64,000 nucleotides of DNA from Streptomyces alanosinicus. GTDB taxonomy: Bacteria > Actinomycetota > Actinomycetes > Streptomycetales > Streptomycetaceae. This document shows, in pieces, positions 8,212 to 17,056 of the stretch (position 1 is the first letter of the stretch; each line of letters opens with the position of its first letter). The notes under the pieces are model-generated. The model saw only the letters and a program-made list of their open reading frames with translations, did not search any database and was not told where the DNA came from. The stretch is from contig NZ_BMVG01000030.1 of assembly GCF_014650595.1 (NCBI RefSeq), positions 1-64,000 of the forward strand, given 5' to 3'. A program made the translations under genes and the position numbers.

Positions 8212-8493
8212 TCAGCGAGGACCCACGGTGGCGTGGTGGATGTTCTGGTGGTTGGTGTGCGCGGCCTGGTGAGCCTCGTGCAGCAGGTCCACGATCTTCT
8301 GCAGGTGCGGCTTCATCGCGGCCCACTCATGACGGAACTTGTCCGCCAGCGGACCCGTCCAGTACGCCTGGCTCTCGTCAGAGGCAGAGTTCAGACCGGA
8401 GAACACCGACTCCAGGTTGACCTTCTGGCTCTTGAAGTGATTGACCAGCTTGTTCAGCGCTTCGAGATCGGCACCACTGATGTTGGACGCCAT
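8212..8493 (-). CDS. WXG100 family protein
   Basis: 93 residues (MASNISGADLEALNKLV). Two helices flank the YWTG turn near residue 45, the WXG signature variant, matching the family length of about 100. WXG100 proteins form dimers and are exported by type VII secretion, often as partners of larger effectors. The 5' portion is nearly identical to the gene cut by the left window edge, except for the first few codons. It ends at a strong hairpin and is divergent from the effector operon starting at 8,793. Confidence 0.88.
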   Translation of the reverse strand: MASNISGADLEALNKLVNHFKSQKVNLESVFSGLNSASDESQAYWTGPLADKFRHEWAAMKPHLQKIVDLLHEAHQAAHTNHQNIHHATVGPR

Positions 8494-8792
8494 GGCGAAC
8501 CGCTCCTCCCCGTATCAAGAACTCTTGCTCACGGACGCGTCATCCGCAGGTGGCACCGTACTCTACGCCACCGTGGCAACGGTCGTTCCGGTGCATTCAT
8601 CGACAACACACGCCACTCGTAAGCCCGTTGGTTCCCGGGGATCCAGCAGTGGGCGTGGGTGTCGAACCGCGCGGTCGGCAGGAGTTGTGGATCTTCGGTC
8701 ACACATCGACCAAAGGCAGTCATGTCCGAAGCCCTCTCGTCTAGGGTTCCGGAGACGCCACGGACGGATGGGACACGGGGGACACGGGGGAC

Positions 8793-9152
8793 ATGGCAGA
8801 CCAGGACGACGCTGCGACGTTGCGCGGTCGGGCGAAGAATCTGCGCGAGGCCGCGCGCCAGGCGCGGAGCCTGGCGCCCAGGCTGGGTGGCTACCTCGAC
8901 GACGTCAGCAGACAGGCCTGCAACGGCATCAACGACTTCGTCGTCCGCAACAGCGAGTGGAGCTCGGCCATCTGGCACGGCCCCTATGCCCAGCAGTGCG
9001 CCCAGGCCCTGGTGACCCACCAAGCCACGCTTGAGTCGATGGCCACGGCGCTCATGGCCGACGCCAGCCGGTGGGACGCCGAGGCCACGGATCTCGAGAC
9101 CAGAGCGAAGGACGCGGACAAGAAGACCGCGTCGGCGGGCGGGAGCCACTGA
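8793..9152 (+). CDS. WXG100-like protein, partner of the calpain-like protease
   Basis: 119 residues, all helical, with an IWHGPYAQQC turn near residue 60 in the WXG position and a charged Lys/Asp-rich tail. There is no signal peptide. Its TGA overlaps the ATG of the next gene (TGATG at 9150-9154), so the two are translated together. In type VII systems such a small protein often pairs with the helical N-terminus of a large effector, which is the likely role here. Confidence 0.8.
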   Translation: MADQDDAATLRGRAKNLREAARQARSLAPRLGGYLDDVSRQACNGINDFVVRNSEWSSAIWHGPYAQQCAQALVTHQATLESMATALMADASRWDAEATDLETRAKDADKKTASAGGSH

Positions 9153-10576
9153 TGGGTGACGGATACGTCGGATTCGACATACCGGGCGTACGCAAGCTCG
9201 CGAGCGACCTGGACGGACTCGCCGCACACGCCTCCCCGCTCCACCGGAGCCTGAAGGCCGTCCTGGAGATGGCGCAGACGAACCTGTCCGCGGGCAAAGT
9301 CGCTTCCAACGACCCCGACCTCCAGGCGCTCGCCACGCCCCTCGGCGACTTCTCCCTGTTCGGTGGCACCTTTCATCTTCCCGGTGTGCTGACCGGTGAA
9401 CTCGGCGACATGCAGGCCGACATCAAGCGCCGCCTCGCCCAGTTGGAGGGCATGCGCAAGCTCGCGGACCTGGGCTACCCCGTCGACCCTTCGATGACCT
9501 TCGCGGACGAGAAGCCGCCGGACCCGCAGAAGATCCAGGACGCGCTGAAGTTCTTCCGGGAGCACCTCGACAAGGAGGTGGTCGACCGTGGCTTCTACGT
9601 CTCGCCCGATTCGGACCCGATCCTCAAGGAGTTCAAGACGCTCACCCCCGCCGAGCTCGATGCGGTGGTCTCCAAGCTGTCGGACGACGATCTGCAGAGG
9701 CTGGACCAGCAAGTGAAGGTCTCGTTCGGCAACGGGGACCAGCTGCGACGTGACTGGGCGAACCTGATGTTCAGCAGCGTCTCGGCGACCAACGTGGCCA
9801 GGGTCGCGAAGGACATGCCCTGCCTGGAACCGACGATCGACGGTGACTACGGGTACGGGGATGTGAACGGCAACCTCTTCGGCCCGAACGGCGTGGACGT
9901 CAAGCACGACCTCGCTCAGGGCAACGAGGGCGACTGCTGGTTCCTGGCTTCCCTGGGGGCTGTGGGCCAGCAGGACCCCCAGTTCTTCCAGAACCACATC
10001 CGCCAGAACCCCAACGGCACCTACACCGTGACCTTCTACAGGGACGGCAAGCCCGTGGACGTCACCGTCGACGGAAAACTGCCGGTCAGGTCGGACGGCG
10101 GCACCGCGTACGCCGAGGTGCGCGACAACGTGAAGTGGGTGGCGATCTACGAGAAGGCGTTCGCCCAGTTCAAGGGCGGCTACAAGAGCATCGACGGCGG
10201 CTGGGGCGACGAGGGTCTTGACGCCGTCACCGGTCAGTCGACCGAGCGGCTCGACTCCGACGATCTCTCCCTGACAGACCTGAAGAGCAAGCTCGACCAG
10301 GGGTACGCGATCACGACCGGCAGCAAGGACAACAAGACACTGTGGTTCTTCGGCGGCAGCGACTCCACCGACAACCACCAGATCGTCACCACACACGAGT
10401 ACGTGGTGCAGCACGTCGACACCGACGCGCACCCGCCGACCGTGACCCTGCTGAACCCCTGGGGGGACAACGGACTCGACGACGCGCAGGTGAAGATCCC
10501 GCAGCAGATCACCCTGACCGAGGACCAGTGGCACAAGTACTTCGACGAGGTCGGCACCACGAAGGGCAAGGTGTGA
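9152..10576 (+). CDS. Calpain-type (C2) cysteine protease with helical N-terminal domain
   Basis: 474 residues. The catalytic core shows the full calpain triad: Cys262 in QGNEGDCWFLASL, His415 in VTTHEYVVQ, Asn435 in LLNPWG. The first about 210 residues are helical, contain no signal peptide, and resemble the WXG/LXG-like leader of type VII effectors. Bacterial calpain-like domains are known as toxin modules in polymorphic toxins. The setting, with a coupled WXG-like gene before and two small genes after, fits an exported protease effector. Start fixed by the TGATG overlap. The protease call is strong; effector status is inference. Confidence 0.88.
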   Translation: MGDGYVGFDIPGVRKLASDLDGLAAHASPLHRSLKAVLEMAQTNLSAGKVASNDPDLQALATPLGDFSLFGGTFHLPGVLTGELGDMQADIKRRLAQLEGMRKLADLGYPVDPSMTFADEKPPDPQKIQDALKFFREHLDKEVVDRGFYVSPDSDPILKEFKTLTPAELDAVVSKLSDDDLQRLDQQVKVSFGNGDQLRRDWANLMFSSVSATNVARVAKDMPCLEPTIDGDYGYGDVNGNLFGPNGVDVKHDLAQGNEGDCWFLASLGAVGQQDPQFFQNHIRQNPNGTYTVTFYRDGKPVDVTVDGKLPVRSDGGTAYAEVRDNVKWVAIYEKAFAQFKGGYKSIDGGWGDEGLDAVTGQSTERLDSDDLSLTDLKSKLDQGYAITTGSKDNKTLWFFGGSDSTDNHQIVTTHEYVVQHVDTDAHPPTVTLLNPWGDNGLDDAQVKIPQQITLTEDQWHKYFDEVGTTKGKV

Positions 10577-10580
10577 TCCG

Positions 10581-10886
10581 ATGACACAGGTTCCGCAGGA
10601 GCACCGCCTGGTGCACAGCGGCAGACTGCGCCTCGGCCCCGTCACCCTGGGAATCGTCGCGATGAGCCCGGATCCCGCGGACCGCGCCGCCCGGATCGAC
10701 GTCGTGGACCGGGCCGCCGGCTTCGCCGACGTGGTGGAGGTCCGCGAGGGCGAGGAGGTCGCCACCGGGCGTCACACCGTCCGCTTCATCGAGGTGTTTC
10801 CCGGCGACCGCGACGGATACGTCGTCGTCACCGTCGAGGAGACCGGGCAGACGGCGGACGCAGACACGCCGGGGGTACGACCATGA
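10581..10886 (+). CDS. Small beta-rich protein of unknown function (DUF6406-like?)
   Basis: 101 residues, no signal peptide or membrane segment. Alternating strands such as LRLGPVTLGIV and GRHTVRFIEVF suggest a compact beta barrel. It resembles the short Streptomyces proteins labelled DUF6406, but that is from memory and weak. It starts four bases after the protease stop and overlaps the next gene by four bases (ATGA at 10883-10886). It could be an immunity or chaperone factor for the protease. Confidence 0.6.
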   Translation: MTQVPQEHRLVHSGRLRLGPVTLGIVAMSPDPADRAARIDVVDRAAGFADVVEVREGEEVATGRHTVRFIEVFPGDRDGYVVVTVEETGQTADADTPGVRP

Positions 10887-11323
10887 GCCCCGTCCGCCGC
10901 CGCCTGCTCGTCTGGATCCTCGTCCCTGTCACCTTGCTGGTCGCAGGCCTGATCGGTTTCCTGGTGTACTGGGGCCAGACCCCTCCTGCGCTCGGCGCGC
11001 ACTCCTCGGACGTCTACCGCGTCACCTTCTCCGACACCGGTGGCCACTCGGCCCCACAGGTGCCCACCGCGTTCATCAAGCTCCCCGACGGATCGAAGGT
11101 GGGGCTCCAGATCGGCGGCCCGATCCACGGCTCCGGACCCCACCGGGCACTGCTGATGATCCGGCCGCTGCTCCCCAGCGGCTCCTACGGAGACGGCACT
11201 TCGTTCCCGGTCGCCCCCGGCGACGTCGTACGGGAGCACGGTCTACGCGTCAAGGTCCTCAAGGTATGGGCCATGCCCGACTGGAAGAAGTCCGCCGTCG
11301 ACGTACAGGCCGACCCCTCGTAA
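10883..11323 (+). CDS. Membrane-anchored small protein, possible immunity protein
   Basis: 146 residues. One N-terminal membrane segment (about 9-30, LLVWILVPVTLLVAGLIGF), then an outside domain of about 110 residues with strands such as DVYRVTFSDTGG and GLRVKVLKVW. It is the last gene of the 8,793-11,323 operon. An anchored outside domain directly downstream of an exported protease would suit an immunity protein, but this is inferred from position only. It converges with the kinase gene, with one base between the stops. Confidence 0.65.
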   Translation: MSPVRRRLLVWILVPVTLLVAGLIGFLVYWGQTPPALGAHSSDVYRVTFSDTGGHSAPQVPTAFIKLPDGSKVGLQIGGPIHGSGPHRALLMIRPLLPSGSYGDGTSFPVAPGDVVREHGLRVKVLKVWAMPDWKKSAVDVQADPS

Positions 11324-11324
11324 C

Positions 11325-13013
11325 TCACCGCTGTGTTCTCCTCGACAGCACCGCCATCGGATTGCCTTCCGCAGAGCTGTCCGAGGTGTACGTCAAGTCG
11401 CCGTGCGTCGGCGTGAGTTCCACGGTGTGCGGGGCGGGGTCGCAGCCCCCGTGGTTGCCCGTTGCACCGGTCGACGTGGCGACCAGCCTCGTCTCGGTGG
11501 CCTTCTTCAAGGTGAGGATGTCGGTGCACACACCGCCGAGCTGGTCGGTCTGGGTCAGGTGGCCGAGGTCTTTGCCGACGGCTGCCGGGTGGACGGTGAG
11601 ACGGAAGGTTCCGATGGGGAGGTTGCCGTCGAGGGCGGTGGCCCGGCCCTCCCAGGTGCCGAGGTAGCGGGACGGGATCGCGTCGGGTGCCTGGGGGTTG
11701 CCGGTGAAGCCGGCGGAGGGCGCCGGTGCCTGGGAGCGGGAGGGGGAGCTTGCCGCGTTGTCGTCGCTGCTGCCCTGACCGGACCAGGAACCCAGCAGCC
11801 CGCCGAGGCCCAGGGCGCTCACGGCCAGTGCCCCGGCGACCGCCAGGGCCACCGAGCAGCTCAGCCGGCGGCCCCGACCGCCCGCCACAGGCGCGGAGGC
11901 CGCCGACACGCTGACGGAGAGCCGGCCGGGGCGCGGTGCGTCATGCGGCTCCGGTACGGCGGCCGGCGCTTCGGCGGGCGGGCCGTTCAGGTCGGTGGCC
12001 GGTGCGGAGGGGCTCTGCTCGGGGGCGACGGGCGGTACGAACGGGATGTCCGCGCCCGAGGCAGGGGACGGGGTTGATGGCGAGTCGAAGGCCACCGGCC
12101 CCGAGTGCGCCGTCTCCCCCGTGTCCAGGTTGAGCAGGTGTACGGCGCTGCGGCTGACCTGCTCCACCAGGGGACCGGGCAGCCAGCCGCCGGTGATCAG
12201 GCGGGGAGCGCCCTGGGGGGCGAGGCGGTGGCTCACCTCGGCGGGGGCGGGCCGGGCCGCCGGGTCCTTGGCCAGGCAGGCCGGCACCAGCTCGCGCAGC
12301 TCTCCGTCCAGGGTGCCCAGTTCGGGCTCCTCGTGGACGACCTTGTAGAGCAGTGCGGCCGAGGAGTCCCCGCGGAAGGGGGGCTCGCCGGTGGCGGCGT
12401 AGGCGAGGACCGCGCCGAGGGAGAAGACGTCGGCGGCGCCCGTGATGCCTTGGGCGAGGATCTGCTCGGGGGCCATGTAGCCGGGGGAACCGACCGACAC
12501 CCCGGTCGATGTCAGGGACGCCGTACCGTCCGTGGCGCGGGCGATGCCGAAGTCGATGAGGAGCGGGCCGTCCAGGGTCAGCAGGACGTTGGACGGCTTC
12601 ACGTCCCGGTGGACCAGGTCCAGTTCGTGTACGGCCGTCAGCGCCTCGGCGAGGCCCGCGCCCAGGGCCCGTACGGTGTGCGCGGGCAGCGGGCCGGTGT
12701 CGGTGACGGCCGCGGCGAGGGAGGGGCCGGCCGCGTAGGCGGTGGCGACCCAGGGCACCGGGGCCTCCGGGTCGGCGTCCAGGACGGGCGCGGTCCAGGC
12801 GCCGCCGACCCGGCGGGCGGCCGCCACCTCACGTCGGAAGCGGGCGCGGAACTCCTCGTCCAGGGCGAAGTGCGGGTGCACGATCTTCACGGCGACCGTG
12901 CGGCCGCCCGCGCTGCGGCCGAGGTAGACCCGGCCCATGCCGCCGGCCCCGAGCCGGCCGAGCAGCCGGTAGGGCCCGACGGCGACCGGCTCGTCCACGT
13001 CCAGCGGCTGCAT
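11325..13013 (-). CDS. Receptor Ser/Thr protein kinase (Hanks type)
   Basis: 562 residues from ATG at 13013. The kinase domain spans about 12-270: Gly loop LGAGGMGRVYLG, Lys43 in VAVKIV, catalytic HRDVKPSN (Asp137), DFG at 154-156, APEQ. A Pro/Ala-rich juxtamembrane region follows, then a membrane segment (about 420-445) and an outside domain ending in a lipocalin-like beta region (YLGTWEGRATALDGNLPIG). This is the PknB-like layout without PASTA repeats, typical of the expanded Streptomyces kinase set. Ligand unknown. Confidence 0.9.
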   Translation of the reverse strand: MQPLDVDEPVAVGPYRLLGRLGAGGMGRVYLGRSAGGRTVAVKIVHPHFALDEEFRARFRREVAAARRVGGAWTAPVLDADPEAPVPWVATAYAAGPSLAAAVTDTGPLPAHTVRALGAGLAEALTAVHELDLVHRDVKPSNVLLTLDGPLLIDFGIARATDGTASLTSTGVSVGSPGYMAPEQILAQGITGAADVFSLGAVLAYAATGEPPFRGDSSAALLYKVVHEEPELGTLDGELRELVPACLAKDPAARPAPAEVSHRLAPQGAPRLITGGWLPGPLVEQVSRSAVHLLNLDTGETAHSGPVAFDSPSTPSPASGADIPFVPPVAPEQSPSAPATDLNGPPAEAPAAVPEPHDAPRPGRLSVSVSAASAPVAGGRGRRLSCSVALAVAGALAVSALGLGGLLGSWSGQGSSDDNAASSPSRSQAPAPSAGFTGNPQAPDAIPSRYLGTWEGRATALDGNLPIGTFRLTVHPAAVGKDLGHLTQTDQLGGVCTDILTLKKATETRLVATSTGATGNHGGCDPAPHTVELTPTHGDLTYTSDSSAEGNPMAVLSRRTQR

Positions 13014-13151
13014 GGCGCGTACCCTCCCCCAACGCCCGGGATCCCAGCTCCCGGAACCCCGGCCCCGGAACCCCGGCGGCTGTGCCCCCGAGGTCCCTAC
13101 CCACGGATGCCGCACAGAAGCCTAGGGCCTGTACGACGGATCCCCAGGGCC

Positions 13152-14000
13152 TCACGACCGCAGCAGGTCGACCTTCACGTCCGCCGGGAAGCCGGTCGTC
13201 GGGCCGACGCGGCGGGCGAACTCGGCGACGGCCTCCAGCTGTGGGCTGCCGAAGCTGAAGTCGAGGGTGGTGAAGTACTGCGCCAGGGTCGTCTCGTCGA
13301 AGGCCTCCCAGCGGGCCGCCTGCTCGGCGACCTTGCCGACCTCCTCCAGGGAGAGGTCGCGGGAGGCGAGGAAGGCCTCGTGGATCTTGCGGGTGAGCTC
13401 CGGCTCGCGCTCCAGGTACTCCCGGCGGACGGCCCACACCGCGAAGACGAACGGCAGGCCCGTCCACTCCTTCCACAGGGCGCCGAGGTCGTGCACGTCG
13501 AGGCCGTAGCGCGGTCCGTCGTGGAGGTTGGCGCGCAGGGCGGCGTCGCCGATGAGGACGCCGGCGTCGGCCTCCTGCATCATCAGGCTGAGGTCGGGCG
13601 CGGAGGTGTAGTACGCGGGCTGTACGCCGTAGCGCTCGGCGAGCAGCAGCTGGGCGAGCCGGACCGAGGTGCGGGAGGTCGAGCCGAGGGCGACCTTGGC
13701 GCCGTCCAGCCGGTCCAGCGGGAGCTGCGAGACGATCACGCAGGACATCACGGGGCCGTCGCAGCCGACCGCGATGTCGGGGAAGGCGACCAGCTCGTCC
13801 GCGTGCTTGAGGAACTCGACCAGGGTGATCGGGGCGATGTCGAGCTCCCCGCGGACCAGCGTCTCGTTGAGCTTGTCCGGGGTGTCCTTGGTCAGCTCGA
13901 AGTCGAGGAGGGTGCCGGTTCTCGCGAGCCCCCAGTAGAGGGGCAGGCAGTTCAGGAACTGGATGTGGCCGACGCGCGGCCGGGTGCGAGCATTGTCCAC
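13152..14000 (-). CDS. mqnA: Chorismate dehydratase, futalosine menaquinone pathway (MqnA)
   Basis: 282 residues, full family length. It has the periplasmic-binding-protein-like fold signature of MqnA: RVGHIQFLNCLPLYWGL at the N-terminus, LVRGELDIAPITLVEFL, and GSTSRTSVRLAQLLL. MqnA turns chorismate into 3-enolpyruvyl-benzoate, the first step of the futalosine route. Other genes of the pathway lie 13-18 kb away at 26.5-31.6 kb, so regulation is split. Single gene with its own promoter likely in 14,001-14,100. Confidence 0.93.
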   Translation of the reverse strand: MDNARTRPRVGHIQFLNCLPLYWGLARTGTLLDFELTKDTPDKLNETLVRGELDIAPITLVEFLKHADELVAFPDIAVGCDGPVMSCVIVSQLPLDRLDGAKVALGSTSRTSVRLAQLLLAERYGVQPAYYTSAPDLSLMMQEADAGVLIGDAALRANLHDGPRYGLDVHDLGALWKEWTGLPFVFAVWAVRREYLEREPELTRKIHEAFLASRDLSLEEVGKVAEQAARWEAFDETTLAQYFTTLDFSFGSPQLEAVAEFARRVGPTTGFPADVKVDLLRS

Positions 14001-14102
14001 ATCGCGAGACTAGACCCCGGGGGCCACGGGGCCGGGACCGACCCCGCCGTCAAATGGCGCAACGGCCGTTCAAACATCCGGGTGACGTGATCTTGACCCC
14101 TA

Positions 14103-14130
14103 TTGCATCCGGCCCCCCACGTGCTAGGCT
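14103..14130 (+). promoter_or_regulatory. Likely promoter of the cold-shock gene
   Basis: TTGCAT (14103-14108), 16 bases, TAGGCT (14125-14130). Transcription from about 14137 would give a 5' leader of about 150 bases, the length typical of cspA-type mRNAs whose leader folds differently in the cold. The leader contains short inverted repeats but no known riboswitch. Confidence 0.5.
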
Positions 14131-14287
14131 CGCCGCAAGTTGCAGTTTGGTTTCCCTTGCAGTACAGAGCCTGCGGAGCATGTGACCGCGGGCTCTCGTC
14201 GTTTTCAGACGAATGCAGTTGTGCAGCACCGTTTCGCACGTGCAGGTTCTGGAGCAGGGCAACCCTTTTTGAGCCCAAGGAGGGCTT

Positions 14288-14491
14288 ATGGCTACCGGAA
14301 CCGTTAAGTGGTTCAACGCCGAAAAGGGCTTTGGCTTCATCGCCCAGGAGGGCGGCGGCCCCGACGTCTTCGTTCACTACTCCGCGATCAACGCGAACGG
14401 CTTCCGTTCGCTTGAGGAGAACCAGGCGGTGACCTTCGACGTGACGCAGGGCCCGAAGGGTCCGCAGGCGGAGAACGTCACCCCCGCCTGA
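14288..14491 (+). CDS. CspA-family cold-shock protein
   Basis: 67 residues, standard length. Both RNA-binding motifs are present: KGFGFI (RNP1) and VFVHYS (RNP2), on the typical MATGTVKWFNAEKGFG start. It is a single-stranded RNA/DNA chaperone of the cytoplasm. A strong AAGGAGGG site sits just upstream, behind a long leader. It ends at a hairpin terminator shared with the convergent kinase gene. Confidence 0.95.
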   Translation: MATGTVKWFNAEKGFGFIAQEGGGPDVFVHYSAINANGFRSLEENQAVTFDVTQGPKGPQAENVTPA

Positions 14492-14527
14492 TCACTGCCT
14501 GATCGCAGAACCTGAGAGCAGTACCCA

Positions 14528-14562
14528 AGGAGCCCCACGCCGTTTTCGGCGACGGGGCTCCT
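14528..14562. terminator. Two-way terminator between cold-shock gene and kinase gene
   Basis: Stem AGGAGCCCC (14528-14536) with GGGGCTCCT (14554-14562), and an inner CGCCG/CGGCG stem closed by TTTT. It lies between two convergent stop codons and can serve both strands. Confidence 0.85.
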
Positions 14563-14601
14563 GCCTTTCCTGTGAATTCTCTCGGCCGGCGGGGCCGCGC
14601 C

Positions 14602-16323
14602 TCAGGCCGCCTTCCGCCAGATCGTGAGGTCCCCCTTCAGGAAGGCGATGTCCGGCACCGCGGTGGACTTGACCTCGATCACGAACAGCCCGACGTCGCC
14701 TTCGGCGTCCTTCATGCAGATCTCGGTGCCCGCCGCTGCCGCGGCCAGCGACCAGCTGTGGTACTTGCCGCTCCCGAGCATGAGACGGCACTCGTCGAGG
14801 GTCGTGCCGTGTCCGCCGAAGATCTGGACGAACGCGGTGCTGTCGCTCTTCAGCTCGCAGCCGGTTGTCCGGCAGTCGAAGCGGATGTCCCCCTTGCGGT
14901 CGTTCCGCGCGGGGTCCTTGCTCTGGAGGCTCAGCGAGGTCTTCGCGTCCAGCCACACCAGGGGGAACCCCTCCGGCCGCGCCTCCTGGGGCGAGGCGGC
15001 CTGGGACGCACCCCCACCCTCGCCCTCACCCTCACCGGTCCCCCGGGCCGACGAACCCACCACGCCCGAGGAATCCGACGAGGAGCCGGGCGCGGACGCC
15101 GACGAGGAGGACCGTGCGGCCGGTCCCGTGGCGGACGTCCTGGAGCCCGCCGCGTCCCGGTCGCCGCGCCGGTCCTTGGCGTCCAGGAGCGACCAGGCCG
15201 CAGCCGTCACCAGCAGCGCGCCCCCCGCCACACCGGCGGCCGTGATCAGCGCCGTGCGCCGTCTGCGGGCCTTGCGCTCCTGAGGCGTCAGCTGGGTCGG
15301 CTGCATCGGATACACCGGCTGCGTCGGCTGCGTCCACCCGACCTGCGGCTGCGGGAAGGCCGGAGTCGGCTCGGGCACCGGCGCCGGTATGGCGACCTCC
15401 GGCCCGGCGATCTCCCGCCACACGGACGGCCCCCCGCCCGCGTCAGCGCAGGCGTCGGCGCCCGCGCCCAGCCGCTGCCGGCACCACTCCATGACCTCCG
15501 CCGGAGTGGCCCGCCGCGCCGGATCGGCGGCCAGGCACCGCGCCAGCAGCGGCCGCAGCGGCTCGGGCAGCAGGGACAGGTCGGGCTCGGAGTGCACGAT
15601 CCGGTACAGCACGTTGAGGGCCGCCCCGTCCCCGTACAGGGGCCTGCCCAGCGCCGCGAACGCCGCGGTCTGGCCGAGCGCGAAGACATCGGTCGCCGCC
15701 GTCACCTCACCCCCCGACGCCTGCTCCGGAGCCATGAACGAGGGCGTGCCGATCGTGCTCCCGGTCGCCGTGTACGAGGTGCCGTCGGTGGCCAGCGCGA
15801 TACCGAAGTCGATCACCCGCGGCCCGTCGGCCGCCAGCAGCACGTTCGACGGCTTCAGATCCCGGTGCACGATGCCCTCGGCATGGATGGCCTGCAAGGC
15901 CTCGGCCACGCCCGCCATCAGCCACAGCAGCGCCGGCACCGGCAGCGGCCCGCGCCGGGCCACGGCCTCCGTCAGGGACGGACCGGGCACGTACAGCGTG
16001 GCCAGCCAGGGCGGTACGCCGTCCGCGTCCCCGTCGATCAGTTCGGCGGTGTAGGCGCCGCGGACCCGCCGGGCCGCTGCGATCTCCCGGCCGAACCGCC
16101 GCCGGAACCCCGGATCGTCCGCCAGCTCCGGCCGCACCACCTTGATCGCCACGGGCCGGCCGCCCTGCGTGTGCGACAGGTAGACCCGGCCCATGCCGCC
16201 CGCCCCCAGCCGCGCGGCGAGCCGGTACCCGGCCACGACGGGCGGGTCGTCCGCCTGGAGCGGCTGGAAGACCTCTCTCTCCTGGTTCGTCGCGTGGTTC
16301 GTCGCATGGGTCACTCGGCCCAC
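14602..16323 (-). CDS. Receptor Ser/Thr protein kinase
   Basis: 573 residues. Kinase domain about 33-290: LGAGGMGRVYLS, Lys61 in VAIKVV, HRDLKPSN at 153-160, DFG at 172-174, MAPEQ. A Pro-rich linker, a membrane segment (about 352-375, TALITAAGVAGGALLVTAAA) and a Ser/Gly-rich spacer lead to an outside domain with two Cys-containing strands (FDCRTTGCELKSD) and IWRKAA at the end. The extracellular domain differs from that of the kinase at 11.3 kb, so the two probably sense different things. Confidence 0.9.
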   Translation of the reverse strand: MGRVTHATNHATNQEREVFQPLQADDPPVVAGYRLAARLGAGGMGRVYLSHTQGGRPVAIKVVRPELADDPGFRRRFGREIAAARRVRGAYTAELIDGDADGVPPWLATLYVPGPSLTEAVARRGPLPVPALLWLMAGVAEALQAIHAEGIVHRDLKPSNVLLAADGPRVIDFGIALATDGTSYTATGSTIGTPSFMAPEQASGGEVTAATDVFALGQTAAFAALGRPLYGDGAALNVLYRIVHSEPDLSLLPEPLRPLLARCLAADPARRATPAEVMEWCRQRLGAGADACADAGGGPSVWREIAGPEVAIPAPVPEPTPAFPQPQVGWTQPTQPVYPMQPTQLTPQERKARRRRTALITAAGVAGGALLVTAAAWSLLDAKDRRGDRDAAGSRTSATGPAARSSSSASAPGSSSDSSGVVGSSARGTGEGEGEGGGASQAASPQEARPEGFPLVWLDAKTSLSLQSKDPARNDRKGDIRFDCRTTGCELKSDSTAFVQIFGGHGTTLDECRLMLGSGKYHSWSLAAAAAGTEICMKDAEGDVGLFVIEVKSTAVPDIAFLKGDLTIWRKAA

Positions 16324-16402
16324 TACCCCCCGTACACACTGCCTCGGTCAACACCAGCAGCCTAGACGGCGTTGTCAGTGCGGTCCGTTACGGTCCCTCC
16401 AC

Positions 16403-17056
16403 ATGACCGCCACCGAGGAATTCCTGACCGCCACCCGCGCCTTCTACGACACCGTCGCAGAGGACTACGCCGACCACTTCCGGAACCCGCTGAGCGACAA
16501 ACCCCTGGAGCGGGCGCTGCTCGCCGCGTACGCCGAGCAGGTCGGCCCGGACGGGCCGGTGGCCGACCTCGGCTGCGGCCCCGGCGCGGTCACCGCGCAT
16601 CTGGCCGGCCTGGGCCTGTCCGTGTTCGGCCTGGACCTGTCCGAGTCGATGCTCGCCATCGCCCGGCGCGAGAACCCCGGGATCCGCTTCGAGCAGGGTT
16701 CGATGCTGGAGTTGCCCGTCGGCGACGGTGCGCTGGCCGGTGTCGTGTCCTGGTACTCCAGCATCCACACGCCTGTGGACCGGCTCCCGGACCTGTTCGC
16801 CGAGTTCCACCGAGTGCTGGCGCCGGGGGGCCGGGTCCTGCTCGCCTTCCAGGTCGGCGAGGCCCCGCGCCACATCGACCATGCCTGGGGGCATGACGTG
16901 GTACTGGACTTCCACCGTCGCCGCCCCGAGCGGATGGCGGAGCTGCTGTCCGGCGCCGGGTTCGTCCTTCGGTCCAGCACCGTGCGCGAGCCCGAGGACG
17001 AGGGGATCGCGGCGTCAGTCCCGCAGGCGTTCCTCCTCGCCCAGAAGGAAGGCTGA
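16403..17056 (+). CDS. Class I SAM-dependent methyltransferase
   Basis: 217 residues. The SAM-binding motif I is VADLGCGPGAVTAHLAGLG (about 53-71), with acidic motif II in FGLDLSESML and motif for the final strand in LAPGGRVLLAFQVG. This is the UbiE/Methyltransf_11 type with small-molecule substrates; the substrate is not predictable. It starts divergently from the kinase gene and ends 42 bp inside the convergent DUF397 gene. Confidence 0.85.
   Translation: MTATEEFLTATRAFYDTVAEDYADHFRNPLSDKPLERALLAAYAEQVGPDGPVADLGCGPGAVTAHLAGLGLSVFGLDLSESMLAIARRENPGIRFEQGSMLELPVGDGALAGVVSWYSSIHTPVDRLPDLFAEFHRVLAPGGRVLLAFQVGEAPRHIDHAWGHDVVLDFHRRRPERMAELLSGAGFVLRSSTVREPEDEGIAASVPQAFLLAQKEG

Noticed and set aside
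12105..14090. Long open frame of 661 codons on the plus strand
   Set aside because: It is the shadow of the kinase and mqnA genes on the other strand; composition is Gly/Arg/Val-rich as in GC-driven antisense frames, and no domain is visible.
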